From Fructilactobacillus cliffordii (lineage in GTDB: Bacteria; Bacillota; Bacilli; Lactobacillales; Lactobacillaceae): DNA of 64,000 nt. The position numbers and the translations under genes were made by a program. Positions 11,669-21,274 of this stretch are shown here, in pieces. The stretch spans positions 620,001-684,000 of the forward strand of contig NZ_CP097117.1 of the NCBI RefSeq assembly GCF_024029355.1, written 5' to 3'. The notes beneath the pieces were generated by a model. The model was not told the DNA's origin, did no database searches, and worked only from the letters and a program-made list of their open reading frames with translations. Position 1 is the first letter of the stretch; each line of letters starts with the position of its first letter.

Positions 11669-14440
11669 TTATTGATTTGTACCCTTCATCGTTTTTCTAA
11701 CAATCCATTTTCTTAATTCATCGATTAAGATTAACGGAATTGGGATACAAATTAAGAATAACCAGTCATGAAGACTAAGATTTGCCGTTCCAAAGAGGCC
11801 GTGAACAAACGGTACGTAAACTAAGAAGGCCAGCAAACAGATTTCAAAGGCAATTCCCCATAAAATCCGGTGGTTGGAAAAGATTCCCACCTTAAAGAGA
11901 GAATTCCGTTGCGTCCGAATGTTCAAAACATTGGCTACCTGACAAAAGACAATCGCAGCTAGCGTCATGGTTGTTGCCACCATGTAGGTATTCCCACTAG
12001 CGGCCAAGGCAACGTGCGGCCAACCGTATTGCCAATTTACAAAGAAGTAGGCAAAGGTGGAAATGACCGTCGCAATTAGCCCATAATAACCAAAACTCTT
12101 CCAAATGATAGTTTTTGTTAGTAGGTGATCGGTTTCTTTGCGCGGGGGACGTTCCATAATTCCCGGTTCACTCTGTTCCGCTCCAAGCCCTAAGGCCGGC
12201 AGCATGTCCGTTCCTAAATCAACCGTTAAAATTTGCATTACCGTCAGGGGTAGTGGAATGGCTCCTCCTGAAAGTAAGAATAGGATGGATGGAAATGCTT
12301 CTGGAACATTACTAGTAAAGATGTAGAGCAAGAATTTTTGAATGTTACTGTAAACCGTCCGCCCTTCTTCAATCGCATTCACAATCGAAGCAAAGTTATC
12401 GTCGGTTAAAATCATATCCGCTGCATCTTTAGCTACGTCGGTTCCCGTTACTCCCATGGCAATCCCAATGTTAGCCTTCTTCAGAGCTGGGGCATCATTT
12501 ACCCCGTCCCCCGTGGAAGCCACCACATCACCATTAGCCTGGCACATGGAAACAATCCGATATTTATCCTCTGGAGCAACCCGAGCAAAGATAACCTCAC
12601 CCTTTACGGCTTCTCGGAGTTGATCATCACTTAGCTGCTTCATTTCTTCCCCAGTAATCACCCGGGCCGCATCGGAAACAATGCCAATTTTAACGGCAAT
12701 GCTTTTGGCAGTAAGGGTACTATCACCGGTCACCATGATGATTCTAATGCCAGCGGTATGACATTTCCGCACAGCTTCGTAGATTTCTTCGCGCGGTGGA
12801 TCTTGCATGGCTGCTAATCCCACGAAGGTTAAATGTTGCTCCGTATTAGCAGGCGTTGCATTGTCAAAGTTAGTGGCATCAGTTGTCGTGTAAGCGAATG
12901 CCAACGACCGCAGTCCTTGCGCCGCGTAATCCCGGTTAGCTTGATCAATTTGTGACTTATATTCGGGTGTCAATGGTTCGACTTTGCCGTCAATCAGAAT
13001 CGTATCACAAACTGTGATTAAGTTAGACAGGGCTCCCTTAGTATAAACATAGGTTTTGCCGTCTTGATTCTTTTGAATCGTTGTCATCATCCGGCGGGTA
13101 GAGTCAAACGGTAATTCTTTCAACCGCGGTGAATCTTGCAAACGGTCAGCTAAATTCAATCCGGCTTTAGCGGTCAAAATGTTCAGTCCGGCTTCAGTTG
13201 GAGTCCCTAAAATTTTAGGAGCATCACCGGCGTTTTTCGGTTCCTGAATCTTAGTATCGTTATTCAATAAAGCAATGTCTAACAGTAAATTCAAGTCAGG
13301 ATAGTTTTTCAAATCCACGTCTTGATTCTGAAACTGAATTTTCCCGTTGTTGTAATATCCCGTTCCGGTTACCGTAAATTCTTGATCCGGTAACCAAATG
13401 TGGTTCACAGTCATTTGGTTTTGCGTCAGAGTCCCAGTCTTATCCGAACAAATGACGTTAGTTTCCCCAAGGGTTTCCACGCTGTCCAAGCTCTTCAAAA
13501 GCGCATGCCGCTTGGCCATCACCTGGGTTCCGTGAGCTAATGACAGAGTCACGGTCGGTAATAATCCTTCCGGAATAAATGCCACAATCATTCCCAAAGC
13601 AAAGATGAAGGATTTGGTCACGGGATAGTGAACGAAGAAAATGGCTAGAATGAAGAATGCCAGTCCAATTGATAGTGACAAAATCGATAATTGCCGAGTC
13701 AAGTGGTTTAATTCTTGGGTCAACGGTGAATCTGTCTTCTTCTGGTTTTGCGTTAAGCTGGCAATCTTACCAAATTCGGTATTCATCCCCGTTTCAATGA
13801 CCATCACGGTAGCGGTCCCACTCGTTACCACGGTTCCCGCAAACACAATGTTTTGAATCGCAAACTGACCATCACTGTGCTTGTATTCAACAAATTTGTC
13901 CACGGGCACGGATTCTCCGGTTAAGGCCGACTCATCGACCTGCAGCGAAGAACTCGTTAGCACCCGCGCATCGGCAGGAATGGCGTCTCCTGCCTGTAAC
14001 TCAACTAAATCACCAGGCACAATGTCTTCGGCAACTAACTGGGTCTGTTTTCCATCCCGAATGACGTTCACGTAGCTTGGTAACAACTTACTGAGTGCGT
14101 CGGTCGCTTTTTTAGCTGCTCGTTCTTCCCAATAGGAAAATAGACCATTAATAATGTTCACGGCCCAGATGGCAATCCCTAGTTCGGGCGTTCCGGCAAA
14201 AAAGGCAATGATTCCCGAGACCCAGAGCAAGCAGGCCATCAACGAAACAAAGTTTTTCAAGAAATTAAGGAGCTCATTTTCTTGCTTCCCCTTTTGAATC
14301 ACATTTTTTCCGACCGTTGCAAGTTCCTGCTGGGCCGCGGTGGCGGTTAAACCAGTTTGCGCTGATGAATTCAAATCCTTGGTTAATTCACCCACTGGTA
14401 ATTGCGCATACTGATCATCAGTTAATTTATCGTTTGGCAT
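11669..14440 (-). CDS. Cation-transporting P-type ATPase (P2 type)
   Basis: A 923-residue ion pump. In order: N-terminal cation-ATPase domain, membrane helices M1-M2, actuator domain with LTGESVP, M3-M4 with the ion-site motif IPEGLLPTVT, the phosphorylation motif DKTGTLTQNQ, the nucleotide-binding domain with KGAL, the hinge TGDGVNDAPALKKA and six C-terminal helices. PEGLL rather than PEGLP in M4 is nearer the Na+/K+-like prokaryotic P2 pumps than the Ca2+ group, so the ion is unsure. The ATG at 14440 (MPNDKLTDD) is preceded by GGGGTG at 6 bases; the GTG three codons upstream would overlap that site. Confidence 0.88.
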   Translation of the reverse strand: MPNDKLTDDQYAQLPVGELTKDLNSSAQTGLTATAAQQELATVGKNVIQKGKQENELLNFLKNFVSLMACLLWVSGIIAFFAGTPELGIAIWAVNIINGLFSYWEERAAKKATDALSKLLPSYVNVIRDGKQTQLVAEDIVPGDLVELQAGDAIPADARVLTSSSLQVDESALTGESVPVDKFVEYKHSDGQFAIQNIVFAGTVVTSGTATVMVIETGMNTEFGKIASLTQNQKKTDSPLTQELNHLTRQLSILSLSIGLAFFILAIFFVHYPVTKSFIFALGMIVAFIPEGLLPTVTLSLAHGTQVMAKRHALLKSLDSVETLGETNVICSDKTGTLTQNQMTVNHIWLPDQEFTVTGTGYYNNGKIQFQNQDVDLKNYPDLNLLLDIALLNNDTKIQEPKNAGDAPKILGTPTEAGLNILTAKAGLNLADRLQDSPRLKELPFDSTRRMMTTIQKNQDGKTYVYTKGALSNLITVCDTILIDGKVEPLTPEYKSQIDQANRDYAAQGLRSLAFAYTTTDATNFDNATPANTEQHLTFVGLAAMQDPPREEIYEAVRKCHTAGIRIIMVTGDSTLTAKSIAVKIGIVSDAARVITGEEMKQLSDDQLREAVKGEVIFARVAPEDKYRIVSMCQANGDVVASTGDGVNDAPALKKANIGIAMGVTGTDVAKDAADMILTDDNFASIVNAIEEGRTVYSNIQKFLLYIFTSNVPEAFPSILFLLSGGAIPLPLTVMQILTVDLGTDMLPALGLGAEQSEPGIMERPPRKETDHLLTKTIIWKSFGYYGLIATVISTFAYFFVNWQYGWPHVALAASGNTYMVATTMTLAAIVFCQVANVLNIRTQRNSLFKVGIFSNHRILWGIAFEICLLAFLVYVPFVHGLFGTANLSLHDWLFLICIPIPLILIDELRKWIVRKTMKGTNQ

Positions 14441-14589
14441 CTTACTCACCCCATTCTAAAAGTTTTACAAATCATGGACATATCTTTAGCTTACATCATT
14501 TTTAATCTTTGTTTAAGCTCTTTTCCCCTGATTACTAAATTAGTACCGGTAATTAACCATAAAAATCAGGATTTTCCATGATTATGCAA

Positions 14590-14624
14590 CAAAAAAGTGC
14601 AGCTAAGCACATTAGCCACACTTC
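14590..14624 (-). terminator. Terminator of gpmA
   Basis: AAGTGTGGCTAA pairs with TTAGCTGCACTT (two non-Watson-Crick positions), followed by six T on the minus strand. Confidence 0.8.
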
Positions 14625-14631
14625 ATTAAAA

Positions 14632-15324
14632 TTATTCACCTAATTTTTGCTTGCTAATCACGTTTAAATTGGAATCAATGTCGTACACAATTGGTTCCCC
14701 AGTTGCAATTTCAACGTCCATGATGTCTTCGTCAGAGATGTTCTCAATGTACTTCGTTAAAGCTCGTAATGAGTTACCGTGGGCAGCAATGATTACGTTT
14801 TTGTTGTCTAACAACATTGGAGCAATGTGGTCTTGCCAGAATGGAATTACCCGTTCCAACGTAACCTTCAAGTTTTCTCCCGCTGGGATGGTCCGTGGGT
14901 CCAAATCAGCGTAACGACGATCCTTAGTAGCAGATCCCTCATCATCAGCGCTCAACAGGGGAGGTAACACGTCGTAAGAACGTCGCCAAATATGAACTTG
15001 TTCGTCTCCATATTTTTCTGCGGCTTTAGCCTTGTTTTTCCCTTGTAAGTCACCGTAGTGACGTTCGTTTAAACGCCAGGTTTTCATTTCTGGAATCCAA
15101 AGTTGGTCACTTTCGTCTAAGGCGTAGTGTAAGGTCTTAATGGCGCGTTTTAGAACAGAAGTGTAAGCTTGGTCAAACTCTAAACCAGCGTCAGCAATTA
15201 ACTTGCCGGCGTTTTTAGCCTGCTTAACCCCTTCTTCACTTAAATCCACGTCTACCCAACCGGTAAACTTGTTTGCTAGGTTCCATTCACTTTGTCCGTG
15301 TCGGATTAAACATAATTTAGCCAT
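14632..15324 (-). CDS. gpmA: 2,3-bisphosphoglycerate-dependent phosphoglycerate mutase
   Basis: A 230-residue cofactor-dependent mutase that interconverts 3- and 2-phosphoglycerate in glycolysis. The catalytic RHG motif is [12 protein letters not shown] at residues about 4-15, followed by [18 protein letters not shown] and the second active-site His in [10 protein letters not shown]. Length and motifs match the family fully. The ATG at 15324 has AGAGG 8 bases upstream; a TTG-initiated extension of nine residues upstream lacks its own site. Single gene with a terminator. Confidence 0.96.
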   Translation of the reverse strand: MAKLCLIRHGQSEWNLANKFTGWVDVDLSEEGVKQAKNAGKLIADAGLEFDQAYTSVLKRAIKTLHYALDESDQLWIPEMKTWRLNERHYGDLQGKNKAKAAEKYGDEQVHIWRRSYDVLPPLLSADDEGSATKDRRYADLDPRTIPAGENLKVTLERVIPFWQDHIAPMLLDNKNVIIAAHGNSLRALTKYIENISDEDIMDVEIATGEPIVYDIDSNLNVISKQKLGE

Positions 15325-15375
15325 TGTTTTAACCTCTTTCAATTTATTCAATATTTAGTTCGTTTTTATCATACA

Positions 15376-16452
15376 TCATTTGAGGCGCTTTTTTAAGTTC
15401 TTTTTCAGAGCTTGCGAATCCAGTTTCGGCAACAGTGGATGATCCACCTTTTTGACTCCGAAAACATCTAAGAAGAAGGTAAAAACGGGAACCGCCACAA
15501 TTAACCCCCAAGTTCCCCAGAAGTGTTCACCCACCAACAACACCACAAAGGTGTAAAAAATGGGGAGCTCTGTCTTAGATGACATAAATTTCGGGTTCAA
15601 AACATACGCCTCCAACATGTGAACCACGGCAATGATAATCACAACGTAAATCACATATTTAATCCCTCCCACCGTATAGGCAGAAATGGACAGTGGGATT
15701 AACGAAATAATTACTCCTGCCACTGGGACTAAACTCAAGAGAAAAATCATAATGGCAAAGATAATCAAATCAGGCATTCCTAAAACGGCCAAACAAATCG
15801 TGGTCAGAACTGTATTACAAATAGCAATAAAGAACTGCGCTTCTAGTACTACTCCAAAGGTCTTCACAAAGATGTTCCCAAAATAGGCAACGTCTTGGAA
15901 AAACCAGCCAAAGGTACTCGATAAAAATTTACGGGAAAATTCCTGAGTTTGCTTGAGTTCTAGCGTAAAGAAAAAACTCAGCAAGAGTGAGATAAACATC
16001 GAAAAGCCAATGTTACCCACGCTTGTCACGTAACTCCAAATTACGCCCATACTGTCCTTTAACTGTTTTGGGACGTTCACGGAGTGCATCAAACTGACCA
16101 CTGCATTTCTAACCTGGGGATTTTGAATCGTATGGGGTCTTTGATAAAACTTATAGATTGCCTTTGAGTATTCCACTCCCTGATCGATGATGGTGGGTAA
16201 ATACAACACAGCCACCAACACAATGCATCCAACAATTAGTAAATACAAAGCAATTACCAGGATGGGGGTCGGGATTTTGACCCGCTTTCTAATCCACAGA
16301 ACCGCCTTCGTCACTAAAAAAGTAAAGATAAACGTCAGTAAAATAGTGGTAATCATTTCCCGGCAAAAGTAAATTAGAGCAATCAACAGCAGCAAAACCA
16401 CCGTTCGGCGGAGCTGAACGTTCTTTAAAAAATTTTGCCAATGATTCTCCAT
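15376..16452 (-). CDS. AI-2E family transporter
   Basis: A 358-residue polytopic protein of the AI-2E (PerM/YdbO-like) family: N-terminal pair of helices, a central extracytoplasmic region with VEYSKAIYKF, then the characteristic C-terminal helices VVHMLEAYVLNPKFMSSKTELP, including the conserved EAYVLNPKIMG-like motif. Members are implicated in export of small molecules, including autoinducer-2 or Na+/H+ exchange; substrate unproven here. GGAGAG precedes the ATG. It is in line with the TPR protein gene upstream and may share its transcript. Confidence 0.85.
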   Translation of the reverse strand: MENHWQNFLKNVQLRRTVVLLLLIALIYFCREMITTILLTFIFTFLVTKAVLWIRKRVKIPTPILVIALYLLIVGCIVLVAVLYLPTIIDQGVEYSKAIYKFYQRPHTIQNPQVRNAVVSLMHSVNVPKQLKDSMGVIWSYVTSVGNIGFSMFISLLLSFFFTLELKQTQEFSRKFLSSTFGWFFQDVAYFGNIFVKTFGVVLEAQFFIAICNTVLTTICLAVLGMPDLIIFAIMIFLLSLVPVAGVIISLIPLSISAYTVGGIKYVIYVVIIIAVVHMLEAYVLNPKFMSSKTELPIFYTFVVLLVGEHFWGTWGLIVAVPVFTFFLDVFGVKKVDHPLLPKLDSQALKKNLKKRLK

Positions 16453-16479
16453 CTTTAAAATCTCTCCATTAGTTGTTGA

Positions 16480-17439
16480 TTAGTTAAACCGGTTTGAGTA
16501 TTCGCCTGGGTTCGTGTAAACGTTATAAGGATCGTTGTTAGCATTGTAATCATTTGGGTTCGTGGTAGTTTGACTTCCAGAATTAGCTCCATTCGTCATG
16601 TTCGAGCTGTTACTGGTGTTCTGGTCTTGACCGGTGTTAGGGTCCACAAATCGATTAGCGTATTCACCTGGGTTTGTGTAAACATTCAAACTATTAGAAT
16701 CCGTTTGAGCCGTTGCTTGTGGGTTTTGCTTCTTAACTGCGGCTACAGCTGAGTTAGGATTTTGGGCGTTGGCTTTCACAGCCGCCTGGGTTGACCCAAC
16801 TTGGTTAACCGCTTGAGTAACCTCTGGACTTTGCTGGGCGTCCATCGCAGAAGCCTTCTTTTCAGAAGTGTTCATCTTCTTTAAAGCCTTGTCATTGGAC
16901 TTCTTCAAGTCCTTAGCTTGTTTCTTGATGTCTGAGTAATAACTTTGATTAATCATGTGAGCAGTTAAAATTCCCTGCAACGTTTGGTTGGATGCATCGT
17001 ATTTCTTATCGTTATGTTGCCGAACTGCTTCTTTGTAAATCTTCTTGAACAATCCGTCATTTTTAATCACTTCGTCGGTAGTCTTAACTTTGGCTTCGGC
17101 TCGTTTAACCATCACATTCGAACCGTTCTTTTCGTTCTTAACGGCGGAATATGATTTCTTGGCGTTCTTAAACTGCTTATCCTTCATCTGGGTGTTCCCA
17201 TCAATGAAGTGTTGCGTTTGGTTTAACAACGCGTTGGCTTCCTTAGAGTTGGGCTTTTTATCAACGGCAGCTTGAAAGTTATCCTTAGCCTTGGAATAAT
17301 TAGAATCTTGCAAAGCCGTCTTTCCATCGCTCAGTTGACTAGCATAAGCTTGGGTTCCATTGGAATGGCTAGCATACATCCAGCCTCCAAACACGGCAAC
17401 AATCACAACAATGACGATGCCCCAAATCCATTTCTTCAT
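16480..17439 (-). CDS. Membrane-anchored TPR-like protein with C-terminal motif repeats
   Basis: A 319-residue protein: N-terminal anchor (WIWGIVIVVIVAVFGGW, residues about 4-20), then two helix-turn-helix TPR-like units (DGKTALQDSNYSKAKDNFQAA and a second near residue 85) and a Lys-rich helical region. The C-terminal third is Asn/Gln/Thr-rich and disordered. The motif VYTNPGEYxNRF occurs twice, about 50 residues apart, the second at the very C-terminus. The protein would face outside the membrane. The ATG at 17439 follows GGAGG at 8 bases. No known function; the paired NPGEY motif could be a binding peptide. Confidence 0.75.
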   Translation of the reverse strand: MKKWIWGIVIVVIVAVFGGWMYASHSNGTQAYASQLSDGKTALQDSNYSKAKDNFQAAVDKKPNSKEANALLNQTQHFIDGNTQMKDKQFKNAKKSYSAVKNEKNGSNVMVKRAEAKVKTTDEVIKNDGLFKKIYKEAVRQHNDKKYDASNQTLQGILTAHMINQSYYSDIKKQAKDLKKSNDKALKKMNTSEKKASAMDAQQSPEVTQAVNQVGSTQAAVKANAQNPNSAVAAVKKQNPQATAQTDSNSLNVYTNPGEYANRFVDPNTGQDQNTSNSSNMTNGANSGSQTTTNPNDYNANNDPYNVYTNPGEYSNRFN

Positions 17440-17523
17440 TAAAATTACCTCCATAAAAATTCTTTTGCATCCGTGGACTCATTATAACATAGATGGAAAA
17501 TGGTTTTTTATCTACCACATTAG

Positions 17524-17552
17524 TTACGGAAAAAAAGAAAAAAGCATATAAT
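17524..17552 (+). promoter_or_regulatory. Promoter of cfa
   Basis: TTACGG, a 17-base purine-rich spacer, TATAAT, about 35 bases before the start codon. Confidence 0.65.
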
Positions 17553-17586
17553 TAAACTGAATTTATCGAAAAGTGAGGTAGCATCT

Positions 17587-18771
17587 ATGTTAGAAAAAGT
17601 ATTTTACAACGAATTCCTAAAACGGAGTTTTGCCGAACCCTTAGAAGTCACTTTTTGGGACGGGAAAACTAAGAAGTACGGATCGGGAACTCCGAAGGCT
17701 CACATCACCATCCACAAGCCGATTCCGATTCGAGAAGTAAAGAAAAACGCTTCCATTGCATTGGGAGAAGCTTACATGGACGGCACGATTGAGATTGATG
17801 GGAACCTGGAAGACCTCATTACCTCAGCCTACCAAGCTGCTGACAGTTTCTTTCGTAACAAAAGATTCATCAAGTTCTTACCCAAGGCATCGCATTCTGA
17901 ATCAGAAAGCAAAAAAGACGTGCAAGATCACTATGACATTGGGAACGACTTTTATCGGCTGTGGTTAGACAAAACGATGACCTATTCTTGTGCTTATTTT
18001 GAAAAACCAACTGATTCTTTATACCAGGCACAGGAAAATAAGATTCACCACATCATTCAAAAATTAAATCCCCAACCAGGTCGGACTTTGTTAGACATTG
18101 GTTGTGGATGGGGAACCTTAATGTTAACGGCTGCCAAAGAATACAATCTCCGCGTAACCGGAGTAACCTTGAGCCAGGAACAATATGACTACGTGCAATC
18201 CCAAATCAAGAAATATGGACTAGAAAATCTAGCCGAAGTGCGCCTCGAAGATTACCGGGAATTACCGAAAGACGAACAGTTCGATTACATTACCTCCGTT
18301 GGCATGTTTGAACACGTCGGGAAAGAGAACTTGGACGAATATTTCCAGACCGTTTCTACCCACCTCAAAGACAACGGAACGGCTTTAATTCACGGAATTA
18401 CTCGGCAACAAGGTGGAGCTGTTAATGGTTGGATTAACAAGTGGATTTTCCCCGGTGGTTACATTCCTGGTTTAACCGAAAACATCCAGCACATTGTGGA
18501 CAATGGTCTGCAGATTTATGACCTTGAATCATTACGGCGCCACTACCAGCGGACATTGGAAGAATGGGATAAAAACTTCAACCGGGTTCGTCCAGAAGTT
18601 ACCGAAATGTTTGACGAACAATTTGTCCGAATGTGGGACCTCTATCTCCAAGCTTGTGCCGCTTCCTTCAAATCGGGTAACATTGACGTGATGCAATACC
18701 TGATTTCCAAAGGACCATCTGGGGCTTCATTACCAATGACTAGAGATTACATGGCCGAAAAAAACAACTAA
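17587..18771 (+). CDS. cfa: Cyclopropane-fatty-acyl-phospholipid synthase
   Basis: A 394-residue S-adenosylmethionine-dependent enzyme that adds a methylene bridge to unsaturated acyl chains of membrane phospholipids, typically for acid and solvent tolerance. The N-terminal lipid-contact domain is followed by [16 protein letters not shown], the SAM-binding motif [11 protein letters not shown] (about residue 170) and [15 protein letters not shown]. The C-terminal region with FPGGYIPGL is conserved. Length is usual for the family. GTGAGGTA precedes the ATG. Monocistronic, with its own promoter and terminator. Confidence 0.95.
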   Translation: MLEKVFYNEFLKRSFAEPLEVTFWDGKTKKYGSGTPKAHITIHKPIPIREVKKNASIALGEAYMDGTIEIDGNLEDLITSAYQAADSFFRNKRFIKFLPKASHSESESKKDVQDHYDIGNDFYRLWLDKTMTYSCAYFEKPTDSLYQAQENKIHHIIQKLNPQPGRTLLDIGCGWGTLMLTAAKEYNLRVTGVTLSQEQYDYVQSQIKKYGLENLAEVRLEDYRELPKDEQFDYITSVGMFEHVGKENLDEYFQTVSTHLKDNGTALIHGITRQQGGAVNGWINKWIFPGGYIPGLTENIQHIVDNGLQIYDLESLRRHYQRTLEEWDKNFNRVRPEVTEMFDEQFVRMWDLYLQACAASFKSGNIDVMQYLISKGPSGASLPMTRDYMAEKNN

Positions 18772-18781
18772 ATTCCAAACG

Positions 18782-18813
18782 AAAAAGGAGCTGAACGTTC
18801 AGCTCCTTTTTTT
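18782..18813. terminator. Bidirectional terminator between cfa and azlCD
   Basis: A perfect palindrome GGAGCTGAAC/GTTCAGCTCC flanked by A and T runs, placed between converging genes. Confidence 0.9.
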
Positions 18814-18832
18814 GCTGTCATTTTTAATTTAA

Positions 18833-19165
18833 CTAAAGTAGAAAGGTCAATCCAAAGACCAGTGCTAATCCGATAATTACCGACAGAGCCATGGATCGAG
18901 TCCAAAAGGCCACGATAATTACCACGATACTCGCAATTAATTCCGGAATCGAATTAGCAATAGAAAAGGTATAGGTCTTAGTAATAAATAAGTCCTTCAC
19001 CACCAACGATGTAAACAAACAAATTGGCACGAATTCCATCCATTCGTTGAACCACTTGGGAATCTTCCGTTTCCGAAAGAAGAATAAGGGGAAAAAACGC
19101 GGGACCAGTGCTACAAAGAAGCATAGTATTACCAACAGAAAGTGTTGCATTCCGTTCCATTCCAT
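18833..19165 (-). CDS. azlD: Branched-chain amino acid exporter small subunit AzlD
   Basis: A 110-residue protein with four hydrophobic segments that fits the AzlD family, small partner of AzlC in branched-chain amino acid (and analogue) export. Conserved-type segments are LVPRFFPLFFFRKRKIPKW near the N-terminus and the terminal helix ALSVIIGLALVFGLTFL. It follows azlC by 17 bp in the same operon. GGAAGG is 9 bases before the ATG. Two further in-frame Met codons are possible alternative starts. Confidence 0.85.
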   Translation of the reverse strand: MEWNGMQHFLLVILCFFVALVPRFFPLFFFRKRKIPKWFNEWMEFVPICLFTSLVVKDLFITKTYTFSIANSIPELIASIVVIIVAFWTRSMALSVIIGLALVFGLTFLL

Positions 19166-19182
19166 AATCTTCGTCCTTCCGC

Positions 19183-19947
19183 TTATTCTTTGGGAGTTCC
19201 GGCTGGGTTTTTAAACATCTTCACCAACCGACTCTTCTTTTGTTGTCTTCTGAGGTAGTTATCTGCCACAAAGCCGATAAACGAAGCGGTCAAGGTGGCA
19301 AATACAAGCCCCAGAGTGGATTTAGTCAGTACCAAGAATAAAATGGCCAAACCAGCCGCCAAACCAGCAATAATAATCTTCAAAAAGCTCTTTACCTGCA
19401 TCACAATCATGAAGAGGAATAAGGCCGTTAACGCAAAGTGAACCACGGTTAAATCAATCGAGATCGCCGTTCCCACCAAGCTTCCCACTAAATTACTAAC
19501 CGTCCAAAATAGGAGCGACCAGTGTTCAATTTGGAGAGCGTCTCGTTGGGTAAAATCTTTATCGGTCGAAAACTTCAGGTAGTTAACGGCATAGTTTTCA
19601 TCATTCATGGATCCCGCAAAGAAAAGTAAGAACCAAGTACTTTGTCCTCGCAAATACTTAGATAAACTGGATCCCAGCAACGCATACCGGAGTTCCAAAA
19701 AGAACAACATTAACACAATCGTTAATAGCGGAGAATTGATGGCCAGCATTGAGGCAATCAAAAATTGCGCTCCTCCCGAAAACACGAGTAACGACACCAA
19801 AATTGTATTAAACGTATTAAAGCCGGCAGCATGTAATAAAATTCCGCAGGCAATTCCAATCGGAATATAGCTAATGTCTAACGGAAAGGACGTCCGAAAG
19901 TTTTTCCGCCAGTTTGGTTCATTAGGGTTTGGTACCACTTTAGTCAA
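19183..19947 (-). CDS. azlC: Branched-chain amino acid exporter large subunit AzlC
   Basis: A 254-residue polytopic protein of the AzlC/YgaZ family, large subunit of the two-component branched-chain amino acid exporter. Landmarks are FPLDISYIPIGIACGILLHAAG near the N-terminus and MNDENYAV in the middle. A TTG start at 19947 is favoured: it is preceded by TTTGGAGG with 7-base spacing, whereas the ATG nine codons upstream (19974) has no ribosome binding site and the Shine-Dalgarno itself would be coding. Initiation at TTG would lower expression. Azl systems are often controlled by a Lrp-like regulator; none is encoded here. Confidence 0.85.
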   Translation of the reverse strand: MTKVVPNPNEPNWRKNFRTSFPLDISYIPIGIACGILLHAAGFNTFNTILVSLLVFSGGAQFLIASMLAINSPLLTIVLMLFFLELRYALLGSSLSKYLRGQSTWFLLFFAGSMNDENYAVNYLKFSTDKDFTQRDALQIEHWSLLFWTVSNLVGSLVGTAISIDLTVVHFALTALFLFMIVMQVKSFLKIIIAGLAAGLAILFLVLTKSTLGLVFATLTASFIGFVADNYLRRQQKKSRLVKMFKNPAGTPKE

Positions 19948-20079
19948 TTGAAATCCTCCAAATAATGATTTCATCGTAGTCTGTATTTTGCACCGTACAT
20001 TTCATTATATTGGATTTAGATTGAATAAAAAACCATTTTCCCGATTTTTTTCTAGATTTCACGCTTTTTTCGTCCTTTA

Positions 20080-20110
20080 TAAAAAAACTAGCTAAAAACG
20101 CTTAGCTAGT
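20080..20110 (-). terminator. Terminator of the two-component operon
   Basis: AACTAGCTAA pairs with TTAGCTAGTT-like arm, then seven T on the minus strand; it overlaps the 3' end of the kinase gene. Confidence 0.85.
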
Positions 20111-21274
20111 TTGCGGGGTTAATTTTAGCGGCAATGTGAACGTAAAAGTGGTCCACTTACTGTTGGACTCTGCCTGAATCGTTCCTCCCTGATTATTAAT
20201 AATTTCTCGAACAATGGCCAAACCCAGCCCACTTCCGCCAGTTTCCACGTTTCGCGACAATTCCTCACGGTAAAACCGGTCAAAAATCTTGTGGATCACT
20301 TTCTTTGGAATCGACTTTCCGTCGTTGGCGACCTGAAAGGTCACTGTAGTTGGATCTTCCTGGTTAGCCGTTAGCCAAATTTGGTGTCCATCGTTACCAT
20401 ATTTTAAAGCATTCATAATCAAATTATTGAATACCCGACCCAGCATTTCGGCATTGGCTGACATGGTGACATCCATTTCCAACGGTCGCACCCGAATTTC
20501 CATCCCCCGCTTCTGCGCTTCTAGGGCAAAGGATGTTTCTAACTGGGCTAGCAACTGGTTCACATCAATTTGATTAATCTCTAGTCGTTGTTCACCAATG
20601 TTATTGGCCTTGGTGTACTCAAATAACCGATCCACCAATTTTTTCATTTGTTGCGCTTTTTGATAAGCAATGTGACAGTACTTACGCAGTTCTGCTTCGT
20701 TTTGGTACTGGTGATCCTCAATTAACCCCAGATAACCAATGATGGAAGTTAATGGAGTCCGCAGATCGTGGCTGACGCTCGTAACCAAATCGTCCTTAGA
20801 TTTTTCAATCCGGCGTTCCTCCTCTAAGGACTGAATCACGTTATCAACCAACGTATTGACGCTGTTCACCACCCGCTCATTATCACCCGTGAGGCGAAAC
20901 GGAATCCGATGATCAAAGTGACCGTCTGAAATGTAGTGGAGTTCATCAATAATTCGACTGATCTGAATTCGCCGGTAAACCCGGATAATCCGCCACCATA
21001 CCACCACAGCATCAAACAGTAACATTAAAATCCAAAAGAGCCCTTCCCAGCTTAAAAAATGCTGATGCCACGGACCAAAAGTAATCGATTGCTTAATGAT
21101 AAAAATTCCATCCGTAACCCCTTGATTGGTCCGGATGAAATTAGTCAAAATGTTGCCAATCGCAATGTTAGCCAACAGCAATAACACAATCGTCATTGCG
21201 GTTTCAAACCACAGTTCGTTTTTTTCCCGATTGGTTAGTTTAAAATCCTCGTTTCTCTCTCGCTTAACCTTCAA
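20102..21274 (-). CDS. Sensor histidine kinase (VanS-like)
   Basis: A 390-residue sensor kinase. Two membrane helices (about residues 25-45 and 80-100) flank a roughly 35-residue outside loop, followed by a HAMP linker, the dimerisation box SHDLRTPLTSIIGYLG with the phospho-accepting His, the N box NLIMNALKYG, and the G boxes (DRFYREELSR, GSGLGLAIVREI). Such a short sensor loop suggests signal reception in or near the membrane. A TTG start overlaps the end of the regulator gene by 11 bp; no ATG or GTG is suitably placed. The signal is unknown; relatives respond to cell-envelope stress. Confidence 0.88.
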   Translation of the reverse strand: MKVKRERNEDFKLTNREKNELWFETAMTIVLLLLANIAIGNILTNFIRTNQGVTDGIFIIKQSITFGPWHQHFLSWEGLFWILMLLFDAVVVWWRIIRVYRRIQISRIIDELHYISDGHFDHRIPFRLTGDNERVVNSVNTLVDNVIQSLEEERRIEKSKDDLVTSVSHDLRTPLTSIIGYLGLIEDHQYQNEAELRKYCHIAYQKAQQMKKLVDRLFEYTKANNIGEQRLEINQIDVNQLLAQLETSFALEAQKRGMEIRVRPLEMDVTMSANAEMLGRVFNNLIMNALKYGNDGHQIWLTANQEDPTTVTFQVANDGKSIPKKVIHKIFDRFYREELSRNVETGGSGLGLAIVREIINNQGGTIQAESNSKWTTFTFTLPLKLTPQTS

